NCBI RefSeq assembly: GCF_900106835.1
Contig: NZ_FNNR01000007.1
Span: 62,001 to 126,000 of the forward strand
Direction of reading: 5' to 3'
Length of the DNA: 64,000 bases
Source of the DNA: Arthrobacter sp. cf158
GTDB taxonomy: Bacteria > Actinomycetota > Actinomycetes > Actinomycetales > Micrococcaceae
The notes beneath the pieces are model-generated. The model did not search any database and was not told the DNA's origin. It worked only from the letters and a program-made list of their open reading frames with translations. The position numbers and the translations under genes are program-made. Each line of letters begins with the position of its first letter. Within the stretch, counting starts at the first letter, position 1. This document shows, piece after piece, positions 26,059 through 34,457 of this stretch.

Positions 26059-26687
26059 GCACCACCGAGCCCGCCGGTCCGGGCCAAGCAGAGAAGAAGC
26101 GCCGACCGGAACGCACCAACGCCACCAAGCAGCGCCTGTTTGAAGCGTCCATGGAACTGATCGGCGAACGTGGTGCTGCGGGCGTGACCGTGGACGAAAT
26201 CGCGGCCGCCGCAGGCGTGTCCAAAGGGACCGTTTATTACAACTTCGGCAGCAAATCGGACCTGATCGCCCAGTTGCTGCGGCACGGCGTGGACATCATG
26301 CTGGGCCGACTCCAGGACATTCAGGGACAGAGCAGCGATCCGCTGGAGTCCATGAAAAACATGGTGGGCCAGGCCATGGAGTTCATGGACGATTACCCGT
26401 CCTTCGCCCGCTTGTGGGTCAGCGAAAACTGGCGTACGCCCGGTGAATGGAGTGCCGTGTTCGCCGAACTCCGCGCTGAACTCCTGGCGGTCATCGGATC
26501 CGCGGTGAAACGCGTCGCGGACGGGTACAAGGTTGATGAGTCCATTGCCCGCGGCAGCCTTGAGGCGGCCATTTTTGGAGCAATCTTTGTGGTGGGCCTC
26601 GATCGGCAGACGTACAACCCGGAGCGGACCCGCGAACAAAGCGTCGCGGCCGTGATGACCATCATGCACGGGTACGTCATCAAGTAG
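26055..26687 (+). CDS. TetR-family regulator, probably autoregulating this operon
   Basis: A 210-residue TetR regulator. The HTH is in residues about 18-65 (TKQRLFEASMELIGERGAAGVTVDEIAAAAGVSKGTVYYNFGSKSDLI, quoted in part as ASMELIGERG and GVSKGTVYYNF). The C-terminal part is helical and hydrophobic. ATG 26055 overlaps the YhgE/Pip stop by 4 bp. An upstream in-frame ATG at 26019 lies inside the previous gene and is less likely. The 9-bp-arm palindrome inside the operon promoter at 23088-23107 is its probable target. The ligand is unknown. Confidence 0.85.
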   Translation: MSTTEPAGPGQAEKKRRPERTNATKQRLFEASMELIGERGAAGVTVDEIAAAAGVSKGTVYYNFGSKSDLIAQLLRHGVDIMLGRLQDIQGQSSDPLESMKNMVGQAMEFMDDYPSFARLWVSENWRTPGEWSAVFAELRAELLAVIGSAVKRVADGYKVDESIARGSLEAAIFGAIFVVGLDRQTYNPERTREQSVAAVMTIMHGYVIK

Positions 26688-26699
26688 CCCGCGCCCGGC

Positions 26700-27054
26700 G
26701 TTGCGGGGCCCGCTCTACGCGTTCCCCCCGACCCTGGGGCCGCAAAGCAGGCCCCACAACCAAGGGATCGGCGTTGCGAGGCCTGCTCAACGCGTCCCCC
26801 CCCGACTTTCGGCGCGCAAAACAGGCCCAACAACCAAGGGATAGGCGTTGCGGGGCCCGCTCAACACGTTCCCCCCGACCCTGGGCACGCAAAACAGGCC
26901 CCACAACCAAGGGAAAGGCGTTGCGGGGCCCGCTCAACGCGCTTCCCCGGGCCCAGGGCGCGCAAAACAGGCCCCACAAACGAGGGATAGGCGTTGCGGG
27001 GCCCGCTCTACGCGTTCCCCCCGACATTTGGGCACGCAAAACAGGCCCCACAAC
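26700..27054. repeat. Five-copy tandem array of the palindromic element (copies D1-D5)
   Basis: Copies start at 26700, 26773, 26847, 26920 and 26993, a period of 73-74 bp. Each unit is about 61 bp (left arm GTTGCGGGGCCCGCTC, right arm AGGCCCCACAAC) plus a linker ending in the shared AAGGGATAGGC-type sequence. D2 is the most diverged. The array follows the TetR gene and precedes a small membrane-protein gene. No spacer diversity of the CRISPR kind is present. Confidence 0.85.
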
Positions 27055-27103
27055 GGTACGCAACTGCAATGTACGACGGCGTGGCGCGGCCACTTGGTCG
27101 GCG

Positions 27104-27766
27104 ATGATTAACCTCATGCGTCACATGGGGAACAGTGGAAAACTTGCGGTGGTGGCCGCCTTCGTATCGTTGGGGCTGTTGGTGCTCGCCGCTGTGGTGC
27201 TCGAAGAACTAGTCCTTTACCTGTTTCTGGGTGCTGTTCTGGTCTGCTATTTGGCCTCCTTGGTCCAGGTCTTCAACCGGCGGCGCTACCTCGTAGTGCT
27301 TCTGGGCGCAGCGGGAACGAGCCTCTTCATCGGGTGCAGTATCGCGTTCCTGCGGATGTGGGGCATCGCGTTCAACCAGGACGCCAACGCTTTGGGCAGT
27401 GCCACCAGCACCCAGGACTCGGACATCTACTTCTACCTGGCCGTGGTGGCAGGTGTCGGCACGCTGGCAGTGATGTTCCTCGGTGCCGTGGTGCCATCGT
27501 TTGGTGCAAAGGCACCGGCGCCTGCAAAGAGGCCCGCGTCGGCTGTGAAGCGAACCCCGTCGGCACGCAAACCGGCAACACCGCGCCCGGTTACAGCGGC
27601 CAAGCGTCCAGCCACATCACAGCGTGCTTCAAGCACGGCCAAGGCGCCCATAGCAGCGAAGGCCCCCGTCGCGAAGCGTCCCGCGGCACCCCGCACCCCT
27701 GGAGCGGCAGCCAAGAGGCCGACGTCGAACGCTTCCTCCCAACGCAAGCCGGCCCCCAGGCGCTAA
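27104..27766 (+). CDS. Small membrane protein with Lys/Ala/Pro-rich C-terminal tail
   Basis: A protein of about 220 residues. Residues about 15-60 make two hydrophobic helices (VVAAFVSLGLLVLAAVVLEE and YLFLGAVLVCYLASLVQVF); two more follow (LVVLLGAAGTSLFIGCSIAF and YFYLAVVAGVGTLAVMFLGAV). The last 85 residues are a basic, disordered tail rich in AKRP/AKAP units, resembling linker-histone-like tails, which would lie in the cytoplasm and could bind nucleic acid or acidic lipid. ATGs at 27104, 27116 and 27125 are all possible; none has a clear Shine-Dalgarno. The open frame upstream runs through the repeat array and is not coding. Family unknown to me. Confidence 0.65.
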   Translation: MINLMRHMGNSGKLAVVAAFVSLGLLVLAAVVLEELVLYLFLGAVLVCYLASLVQVFNRRRYLVVLLGAAGTSLFIGCSIAFLRMWGIAFNQDANALGSATSTQDSDIYFYLAVVAGVGTLAVMFLGAVVPSFGAKAPAPAKRPASAVKRTPSARKPATPRPVTAAKRPATSQRASSTAKAPIAAKAPVAKRPAAPRTPGAAAKRPTSNASSQRKPAPRR

Positions 27767-27776
27767 CAACCGCCAC

Positions 27777-27837
27777 GTTGCGAGGCCCGCTCTGCGCCCC
27801 AACCCCACACCCACACACGCACAACAGGCCCCACAAC
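27777..27837. repeat. Dispersed palindromic element, copy E
   Basis: Left arm GTTGCGAGGCCCGCTCTGCG and right arm ACAACAGGCCCCACAAC, the right arm being the more degraded. It occupies the gap between the convergent membrane-protein and FAD-oxidoreductase genes. Confidence 0.75.
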
Positions 27838-27846
27838 GGGTGGGGG

Positions 27847-29265
27847 TCAGGAGTCGAAACCCAAGCCCACGGCGTCGAGCGCTTTGAGGATGAGGTTCCG
27901 CTTCCCCTGGTTGTGGTCCGCCCGGTCCATGGACCAGCGCGTCAGGTTGATACCCAGGGAGGCAAGCGGCTCGGGAGGGAAGGGCAACGGCCGTTTCCGG
28001 ACCATTTCCACCCGGGTGCGCTCCGTGTCCAGACCGGACAAGAGATCGAGGAGCACATCGGCAGCAAAGGCGGTGGCCCCCACGCCCAGACCTGTGAAAC
28101 CTGCCGCGTACGCCACCCGTCCCTTCCGCGCCGTTCCGAAGAAGGCACAGAATTGCGTGCTCGAATCAATGGGTCCGGCCCACTTATGGGTGAACTTCAG
28201 CCCTTCGAGCTGCGGGAATGTGGTGAAGAAGTGCGAGGCGATCTTCTCCCAAGTCGCCGGCTGGTGCTCGTGCTTTTGGTCCACGCGGCGCCCCCAGAAG
28301 TAGAGGGCATCGTAGCCTCCGAACAGGATCCGATGGTCCTTGGTGATCCGGTAATAGTGGAACTGGTTGGCTACGTCCCCAATGCCCTGCCTTTTGCCCC
28401 AGCCGATGGAGTCCAACTGCTCTGCGGTGAGGGGCTCGGTCATGAGCGCGTAGTCGTACACCGGCACCGTCATGAGCTGGTTCCGCTTGAGCAGCGACGG
28501 AAAAACGTTGGTGCCAAGGACCACGTGTCCGGCCTCCACAGTGCCGCGTTCAGTGACGATGGTGACGCCCTGCTCGTGATCCTTCAGCTCACGAACCCGT
28601 GTCCCCTCAAAGATGCGTACGCCCAGCTCTGTGACCACCCGGGCCAGTTCAAGGCCAAGTTTGTACGGGTGGACCATGGCCACGGAATCCTGGTGCCAAC
28701 GGCCCGCGAGGTAGGTAGGCGAGTTGACTTCGGCACGGACGGCGTCCTGGTCCAGAAAGACACTGCCAGGGCTGTCGTCCTCCTGGAGCCAGGCCACTTG
28801 GTGCGGTTCCACTGCAACGTTGAGCTCGCCGGTGCGTTCCCATTCGCAGTCCATGCCGTACTTCTCCACGGCCTCCTGCATGCGGTCCAGGTTCTCCATG
28901 CCCAGCCGATCCAACACTTCCAACTCGTCCGGCCAACGGTTCTTGCCGTTCTCATGGCCGTGGGTGAGGCTGGCCTCGCAGAAGCCGCCGTTGCGGCCCG
29001 AGGCTGCCCAGGCCACCCGCTCCGCTTCCAGCAGGATGACTGTCCGGCGGGGGTCGCGTTCCTTGGCCCGCAGGGCTGTCCAGAGTCCGGTGTAGCCCCC
29101 GCCGACGATCACGAGGTCGGCGGCATCGTCGCCGTCGAGTTGCGGGTAGCGCGTTGCCGAGCCCTTGAGGTCGTCGATCCAGAAGGGCCGGTGGGCGGCA
29201 CCTTCCAAGGCCTTCTCGACGACGGCAGGTTGCGGGACGTTCCGTTCGAAAACGGTGGTATTCAC
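27847..29265 (-). CDS. FAD-dependent oxidoreductase of the DAO (amine oxidase-like) family
   Basis: A 472-residue flavoprotein. The dinucleotide motif is DLVIVGGGYTGLWTALRAKERDP (about residue 50; GGGYTG core), and the second FAD contact ASGRNGGFCEASL is typical of the DAO group that includes gamma-glutamylputrescine oxidase and glycine/sarcosine oxidases. The C-terminal GFTGLGVGATAFAADVLLDLL completes the FAD domain. It is the last gene of a minus-strand operon with a peptide-type ABC transporter and a YtcJ-type amidohydrolase, 33 bp after the ATPase gene. The likely reaction is oxidation of an amine to an aldehyde, which the aldehyde dehydrogenase at 37124 could take further. The exact substrate is not visible. 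Confidence 0.85.
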   Translation of the reverse strand: MNTTVFERNVPQPAVVEKALEGAAHRPFWIDDLKGSATRYPQLDGDDAADLVIVGGGYTGLWTALRAKERDPRRTVILLEAERVAWAASGRNGGFCEASLTHGHENGKNRWPDELEVLDRLGMENLDRMQEAVEKYGMDCEWERTGELNVAVEPHQVAWLQEDDSPGSVFLDQDAVRAEVNSPTYLAGRWHQDSVAMVHPYKLGLELARVVTELGVRIFEGTRVRELKDHEQGVTIVTERGTVEAGHVVLGTNVFPSLLKRNQLMTVPVYDYALMTEPLTAEQLDSIGWGKRQGIGDVANQFHYYRITKDHRILFGGYDALYFWGRRVDQKHEHQPATWEKIASHFFTTFPQLEGLKFTHKWAGPIDSSTQFCAFFGTARKGRVAYAAGFTGLGVGATAFAADVLLDLLSGLDTERTRVEMVRKRPLPFPPEPLASLGINLTRWSMDRADHNQGKRNLILKALDAVGLGFDS

Positions 29266-29298
29266 GGGAAATTCTCCTGTTTCTGAGGTCTTGTCCGG

Positions 29299-30903
29299 TC
29301 AGGCAGTGACCGGCTCGGCGTCCCACAAAGGCCGGGGACGGGAGGCGATGAGGTTCCTGGTGTACTCGTCCCCGGGGTCTTCCAGGATCCGCGCCGTGGG
29401 GCCTTGTTCAACGATCCCTCCTTGATGCATCACCAGGATCTGGGAGCACAGGCGCGAGACCACGGCGAGGTCATGGGTGACGAAAAGAATGGTCAGCCCC
29501 AACTGCTCCCGCAATTCCTCCACGAGTTCCAGCACCTGAGCCTGCACCGAGACATCAAGGGCACTGGTGGCTTCGTCCAAAACCAGGAGCCGTGGACGGG
29601 CGGCCAGCGCCTTGGCCAACGCCACACGTTGACGCTGCCCGCCCGAAAGCGCGCGCGGCCTCGCGTCGAAGCGTTCCGGTCCGATTCCTACCCTGCCCAG
29701 GAGTTCGGCCGCGCTCACCTTGGCTTGCTTGCGTCCTTGACGCTGGTGGAGCCGGAACACATCGGCTACGGCGTTGCCCACCGGGATTCGCGGGTCCAGG
29801 GACAGGTAGGGGTCCTGAAAAACGATCTGGACGTCTTTGGCCAGGACCTTGCGCTCGGAGGCTTTCAATGCCCGGCGCGGCCGGGGAACTCCTCGCAGGG
29901 TGAGCTCGCCTTCGGTGGCCGTTTCCAGCGCCACCACCAGCCGGGCCAGGGTGGATTTACCCGAGCCCGACTCGCCCACCACGCCCAAGGAACCGCCCTC
30001 CGGGAGGGTGAAAGCTGCATTGTCCAACGCTGTGATGACGTCGCCGCGAGGCAGTTGGTACGTTTTGGACAGACCGGCAACCTCCAACAGGGGCACACCC
30101 GCGGCCGCTGGTGCCTCCAAACCGGCCACATCGATGACGGGGGTGGCCTCCACCAGCTGCCGGGTGTAGTCCTGCTGGGGCGTTAGGAACACGTTCTGTG
30201 TACCACCCTGCTCCACCACCCTGCCGCGACGGAGCACATAGACGCGTTCGCACAGGCTTGCAGCGAGATTGAGGTCGTGCGTGATGAACAGCATGCCCAT
30301 GCCCCGCGACTGCTGTTCTTCGCGGAGAAGCTTCACAATCCCGGCCTGGGTGGTGACATCCAGGGCTGTGGTGGGCTCGTCGCAGAGCAGCAGGTCCGGC
30401 GAATTGAGCAACGCAGCGGCAATCATCACCCGCTGGAGCATGCCGCCGGAAAGCTGGTGCGGGTGCTGGTCCATGAGTTCCTTGGCCCGGCGCAGCCCCA
30501 CTTGCTCGAGTTGCTTCACAGCGCGCTCGGTGGCTTCGGCACGGGACAACCCGTCAAATCTCAACAGCGTCTCCGTGAGGAAGTCCCCCACAGTCCGGAC
30601 CGGGTTGATGCCGGCGCGGGGGTCCTGGAAGATCATTGACGCGTGGCCGCGCCGCAGCTCCATGAGCCGTTGTTTGCTCGCAGTCAGGGTATCGAGGCCC
30701 TGCACCGCCACCGTTCCGGAGAACTCTGAGCCACCAGGGAACAACCCCAGTGCGGCCCGGGTGGTCAGGGACTTGCCTGAGCCGGACTCCCCCACCAAGG
30801 CCACCGCTTCGCCGTCGTTCACGTGAAGCGAGACGCTGTCCAGCAGCGGCGGCCTGTCCCGAAAACCGAGCGTAAAATCTTCAATCGTCAGGAGCTGGGT
30901 CAT
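29299..30903 (-). CDS. ABC transporter ATPase with two nucleotide-binding domains (DppDF/GsiA-like)
   Basis: A 534-residue protein with two complete ABC domains in tandem. Domain 1 (about 5-255) has Walker A GESGSGKSL, signature LSGGMLQR and Walker B LLLCDEPTTALD. Domain 2 (about 270-525) has Walker A GESGSGKST, signature LSGGQRQR and Walker B LLVLDEATSALD. Both carry the ITHDL/VTHDL switch. This is the fused-DppDF layout seen in GsiA, so one gene gives the whole motor. Its start overlaps the upstream permease stop by 4 bp. It is paired with the two permease genes and the lipoprotein at 32772. Confidence 0.92.
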   Translation of the reverse strand: MTQLLTIEDFTLGFRDRPPLLDSVSLHVNDGEAVALVGESGSGKSLTTRAALGLFPGGSEFSGTVAVQGLDTLTASKQRLMELRRGHASMIFQDPRAGINPVRTVGDFLTETLLRFDGLSRAEATERAVKQLEQVGLRRAKELMDQHPHQLSGGMLQRVMIAAALLNSPDLLLCDEPTTALDVTTQAGIVKLLREEQQSRGMGMLFITHDLNLAASLCERVYVLRRGRVVEQGGTQNVFLTPQQDYTRQLVEATPVIDVAGLEAPAAAGVPLLEVAGLSKTYQLPRGDVITALDNAAFTLPEGGSLGVVGESGSGKSTLARLVVALETATEGELTLRGVPRPRRALKASERKVLAKDVQIVFQDPYLSLDPRIPVGNAVADVFRLHQRQGRKQAKVSAAELLGRVGIGPERFDARPRALSGGQRQRVALAKALAARPRLLVLDEATSALDVSVQAQVLELVEELREQLGLTILFVTHDLAVVSRLCSQILVMHQGGIVEQGPTARILEDPGDEYTRNLIASRPRPLWDAEPVTA

Positions 30904-31757
30904 GACAGTTTTCCTCCGATGCGGTCAGAAAGTTCCTCGCCGATGACGTTGACGGCCACCACCACCAGGACCACCACCAATGCGGGCCAAAAAGCGGGCA
31001 GGATGTAGCCGCCCAGGAGCGCGCCCCGGGATTCCTCGATCATGGCTCCCCAGTCGCTGGTAGGCGGCTGAACCCCGAGTCCGATGAAGGACAGCGCCGC
31101 GAGATCAGCCAGCACGTAACCGAAGTTCAGTGTTGATTGCGCACCAACTGTGGGGATGAGGTTGGGCAGCACCCTGCCCAGCACCACCCACGGCGTCCGG
31201 AATCCAAGCACCCGGTACGCCTGGACATAGGGCCGGCTGCGCTCGGCAACCACCAAGGACTGCGCCAGCCGGGCCACGTACGGGACGTAGGCGATAGTCA
31301 TGGCGAGGATGGGCGCCAAGAGGCCTTTGCCAAACAAAGCGATGGCGAGCATGGCCATGAGCAGCGCGGGAAAAGCAAAGAGAAGGTCGAAAACCCGGCC
31401 AAGAACCTTGCCAAGCCAGCCTTCGGACCAGCCTGCAACCAGGCCCAGCAGCAGGCCCAACACCGTCGATCCGATCACCACGATGGTGGGTCCCAGGAGC
31501 GAAGTCCGCCCGCCGTACATGAGCCGGCTGAGAAGGTCACGGCCCAGCGCGTCGGTCCCCAGCAGGTGTTGCGCGCCTGGACCGGCCAAGACGTTGTTGA
31601 GGTCCACATAGTCGGGGTCGTAGGGCGCCAGGATCGGGGCGAACACTGAGAGAAGTACGACGGCGGCGGCTACGGCTAGCGCTGACCACGCCATGGGTGA
31701 CAGGAGGCTGCCGTAGCGGCGAAGGCCAGCCTGCGGCAGTTGGACGGCTAACGTCAT
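30900..31757 (-). CDS. ABC transporter permease, DppC-like
   Basis: A 285-residue permease with the DppC N-terminal pattern (helix, then VFAPILAPYDPDYVDL and the LGTDALGRDLLSRL loop) and the EAA loop near residues 195-215. It has about six helices. It overlaps its neighbours by 4 bp on both sides (ATGA), so it is strictly co-translated with the second permease and the ATPase. It belongs to a peptide/nickel-type importer whose real substrate is probably an N-acylated compound, judging from the adjacent amidohydrolase and oxidoreductase. Confidence 0.9.
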   Translation of the reverse strand: MTLAVQLPQAGLRRYGSLLSPMAWSALAVAAAVVLLSVFAPILAPYDPDYVDLNNVLAGPGAQHLLGTDALGRDLLSRLMYGGRTSLLGPTIVVIGSTVLGLLLGLVAGWSEGWLGKVLGRVFDLLFAFPALLMAMLAIALFGKGLLAPILAMTIAYVPYVARLAQSLVVAERSRPYVQAYRVLGFRTPWVVLGRVLPNLIPTVGAQSTLNFGYVLADLAALSFIGLGVQPPTSDWGAMIEESRGALLGGYILPAFWPALVVVLVVVAVNVIGEELSDRIGGKLS

Positions 31758-32770
31758 CGGGACTCCGTTCCGGCCGCAATACGCGGATCAATGAGGGGCT
31801 GGATAAGGTCAACCACGGTGTTGACCAGGACGAAGGCAGCCACCACCACCATGACGATTGCCTGGACCACGGCGAAGTCCAGCCTGTCGATGGATTGCAC
31901 CAGGAGCTGCCCGATTCCGGAGAGGCCGAAGGTCCGCTCGATGATGGCGCTGGAGACCAGGAGCCCGGCCACCAGCACGCCGCTCACCGTGAGGATGGGT
32001 CCCAGGGCGTTGCGGAGGACGTGACGCGCCACGACGGATCCGCGGGTCAACCCACGGCTGGTGGCCACTTCCACGTGTTCTCGGAGGAGTTGTTCGTTCA
32101 TGGATGATCGCGTCACCCGCGCCACCATGGCGATGTACGTAATGCCCAAGGCGAGCGCCGGGAGGGTGAGGTGCCAGATCCGGTCCCAGCCGCCGTCGCC
32201 GCTTCCAAAGGAAGGGAACCATCCCAGTCCTACGGAGAAGAGTGCTACCAATGCGATGGCTGCCACGAAGGGCGGCACGGCGCCCGCGGCGGTCAGGGTG
32301 ATGAGGATGAAGCGGTCGCTGAAGCCCTTGTTCAGGCTGGCCAGTATGCCGGCAAACAGGCCCAGGACGGTGATGAACACTGCGGCGAGCGCCACGAGTT
32401 GCAGGGTGGTGGGCAGCCTGCCGAGGAGCACGTCGGAGACGTCTTGGCGGTAGGTGAGCGAGCGTCCCCAATCTCCGTGCAGGATGCCGCCGAGCCAGTT
32501 CAGGTACTGTTCCCAGGCCGGCTTATCCAGGCCGAATTGCCGGGTGATCTCTTCCAGTGCTTCGGGTTTGGGGCTGCGTCCCCTCAGCAGGAAGCGTGCG
32601 GGGTCGCCGGGGACCAGGAACCGGGAGAAGAACACCGCCAGTGATGCGACCAGCAGGGTCACTATCAGGGCGAGCACCTTCTTTGCGATGAACGCGGCTG
32701 CCCTGTTGGCAGCTCGTTTGCCCGGACCCCGTGGGGGTGCGGGAGCCTGTGCTTGATCCATAACGACCAT
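31754..32770 (-). CDS. ABC transporter permease, DppB-like
   Basis: A 338-residue permease. A 30-residue polar N-terminus precedes the first helix (ALIVTLLVASLAVFFSRFLVPGDPARFLLRG), which includes the DppB-type PGDPAR motif. The EAA loop is near residues 235-260 (TRGSVVARHVLRNALGPILTV). It ends one base before the lipoprotein gene's end on the upstream side and overlaps the DppC-like gene by 4 bp. ATG is at 32770; a second ATG at 32761 (MDQAQAPA) is also plausible. Confidence 0.9.
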   Translation of the reverse strand: MVVMDQAQAPAPPRGPGKRAANRAAAFIAKKVLALIVTLLVASLAVFFSRFLVPGDPARFLLRGRSPKPEALEEITRQFGLDKPAWEQYLNWLGGILHGDWGRSLTYRQDVSDVLLGRLPTTLQLVALAAVFITVLGLFAGILASLNKGFSDRFILITLTAAGAVPPFVAAIALVALFSVGLGWFPSFGSGDGGWDRIWHLTLPALALGITYIAMVARVTRSSMNEQLLREHVEVATSRGLTRGSVVARHVLRNALGPILTVSGVLVAGLLVSSAIIERTFGLSGIGQLLVQSIDRLDFAVVQAIVMVVVAAFVLVNTVVDLIQPLIDPRIAAGTESR

Positions 32771-32771
32771 G

Positions 32772-34457
32772 TCAGCGACCTCCTATCTGGGCTGCCCACG
32801 GGAAGTACATATAGTTGATGGACGGGTCCGCACCGGTGATGCGTTTGCCCAGCCACATGGACGTGACGGTCTCATAGAGTGGCCCCCACACCACGTCATC
32901 GGCGGCCAGCTTGGCGGCCCGGCCAGTCAGCTTGCCCCGGGCGTCGGGGTCCTGCACGGTGTACGCAGTGTTGACCAGATCATCGAATTCCGGGTTGCTC
33001 CAGCCGCCGTAGTTGCTGAAATCGCCGGTGCGCAGCACGCTGTACATTTCCAAGGGCTCGGTGCTGGAGAGGTACCAGGACGTCACCATGAGATCCACGT
33101 TCTTGCGGGCCTCGGGGTCGGAGAAGAGAGTGGTGTATTTGTCGTTGGACATGGTCTGGATTTCAGGGTCCAGGCCGATCTCCTTGGCCGCGGACGCGAT
33201 GGCCCGGGCCGTGATGTCGAAAGCTGCGTTCAGCGAGGCAGTGGCGAAGACGAACTTGCTGCCCTCCGCCCCTGCTTCCTTGACGAGCTTCCTGGCTTCT
33301 TCCACGTCATAGGGCGTGGAGAGCAACCCGTCGAAAGCCTCGTCCGCAGTTTCCGTGGAGACGTCCTTCCAGACGCTCCGGGTGGTGAGGGCGTCAGTGC
33401 CGGAGGCGTAGCCCTGTTCGGCCGCCTTGATTAAGGCTTCACGATTGATGGCCATCATCAGCGCCTTGCGGACCCTGACGTCCTGGAACGTGCCGCCAAG
33501 GTTGGTGAACACCATGCTCTGGACGGAGGTGTCCTTGCCGAAGTACAGCGACCCGGCGTCTTTGTTGGCCTTCAGGATGTCCATGGCGTTGGACGGAATC
33601 GCGAAGCCGCCGTCTATTTCGCCGGTCTGGAAGGCGTTGATGCGGGACGTGGCGTCCGGGAGCATCTTGAAGGTGACCTGTTGCGACTTGGCCTTGAGGT
33701 CCGGATCCCAGTAGTCCTCGAACCGTTTGAGGGTGATGCTTTCCCCGGCCTCCCATTGCTCGAATGTGAAAGGTCCGGTGCAGTTCACGCCGGTGCTTGA
33801 GTTGCCGTAATCCTTGCCCGCCGCTTCCAGGGTTTTGGCGGATTCCACCACCCCGGTAGCTCCCACCAGGGACGCGTTGAACACGTAGTCCGGCTTGGTG
33901 GTGGTCACCGTGACCTGGTAGTCGCCGGTCTTCTCTATTGACTCGACGTTTTGGTAGGCGGAGGCCCAGAAGGACCCGACTTCCGGGTCCACGTGCCGGC
34001 TCAGGGATGCCACGACATCCTCCGCTGTCATCTCGGTGCCATCGTGGAATTTCACGCCCTGCCGGATGGTGTAGATCCAGGTCAGCGGGTCCGGGTTCTC
34101 CACTCCGGTTGCCAGTCCGGGAGACGTGGACAGGTCCGCGTTCCAGCGGAACAGCGACTCGCAGACGTTGGACAGGACAGTGTTGTCCGGGTAGTCAAAG
34201 GCATAGGCGTAGTCCAGCGAGAACGGCTCCGCGTACATGGCCCAGTTGAAGTTGTCGATCTCCTTGGTGGGTGCCGGCGTTGAGTCGGACAACGTGAACT
34301 TGGCTCCCCCGGCGGCGTCAGTCACGCTGGCGGGCCGGACGCCGCAGCCGCCCAGGACCAAGCCGGCCACGACGGCGGCCACCGTTACCGCTGTGATGCG
34401 CGACGGCGTCGTCCGCTGTTTGGGCGGTACGGCACCGCGCGCTGCCTGCGGCTTCAC
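32772..34457 (-). CDS. ABC transporter substrate-binding lipoprotein, family 5
   Basis: A 561-residue binding protein. The signal is a basic start, a hydrophobic helix (ITAVTVAAVVAGLVLGG) and a lipobox LGGC with Cys38, so it is a lipoprotein on the outer face of the membrane, and unlike the binding protein at 12269 it has no twin-arginine motif. Family landmarks include DPLTWIYTIRQGVKFHDGT and the FEQWEAGESITLKRFEDYW region. Start is GTG 34457, which overlaps the amidohydrolase stop by 4 bp (GTGA). It is the second gene of the operon. The ligand is unknown; adjacent enzymes suggest an amide or amine derivative. Confidence 0.9.
   Translation of the reverse strand: MKPQAARGAVPPKQRTTPSRITAVTVAAVVAGLVLGGCGVRPASVTDAAGGAKFTLSDSTPAPTKEIDNFNWAMYAEPFSLDYAYAFDYPDNTVLSNVCESLFRWNADLSTSPGLATGVENPDPLTWIYTIRQGVKFHDGTEMTAEDVVASLSRHVDPEVGSFWASAYQNVESIEKTGDYQVTVTTTKPDYVFNASLVGATGVVESAKTLEAAGKDYGNSSTGVNCTGPFTFEQWEAGESITLKRFEDYWDPDLKAKSQQVTFKMLPDATSRINAFQTGEIDGGFAIPSNAMDILKANKDAGSLYFGKDTSVQSMVFTNLGGTFQDVRVRKALMMAINREALIKAAEQGYASGTDALTTRSVWKDVSTETADEAFDGLLSTPYDVEEARKLVKEAGAEGSKFVFATASLNAAFDITARAIASAAKEIGLDPEIQTMSNDKYTTLFSDPEARKNVDLMVTSWYLSSTEPLEMYSVLRTGDFSNYGGWSNPEFDDLVNTAYTVQDPDARGKLTGRAAKLAADDVVWGPLYETVTSMWLGKRITGADPSINYMYFPWAAQIGGR

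Noticed and set aside
26700..27054. CRISPR array
   Set aside because: Repeats are internally palindromic units of about 61 bp with short conserved linkers; there are no unique spacers and no cas genes.
26774..27103. Extending the small membrane protein upstream through the repeat array
   Set aside because: The frame is open only because the repeats lack stops in this phase. The resulting sequence is repeat-derived and the hydrophobic protein begins at 27104 or later.
27334..29286. 650-codon plus-strand frame across the membrane-protein tail and the FAD oxidoreductase
   Set aside because: It runs antisense to a gene with intact FAD motifs and its composition is that of complementary high-GC coding sequence.
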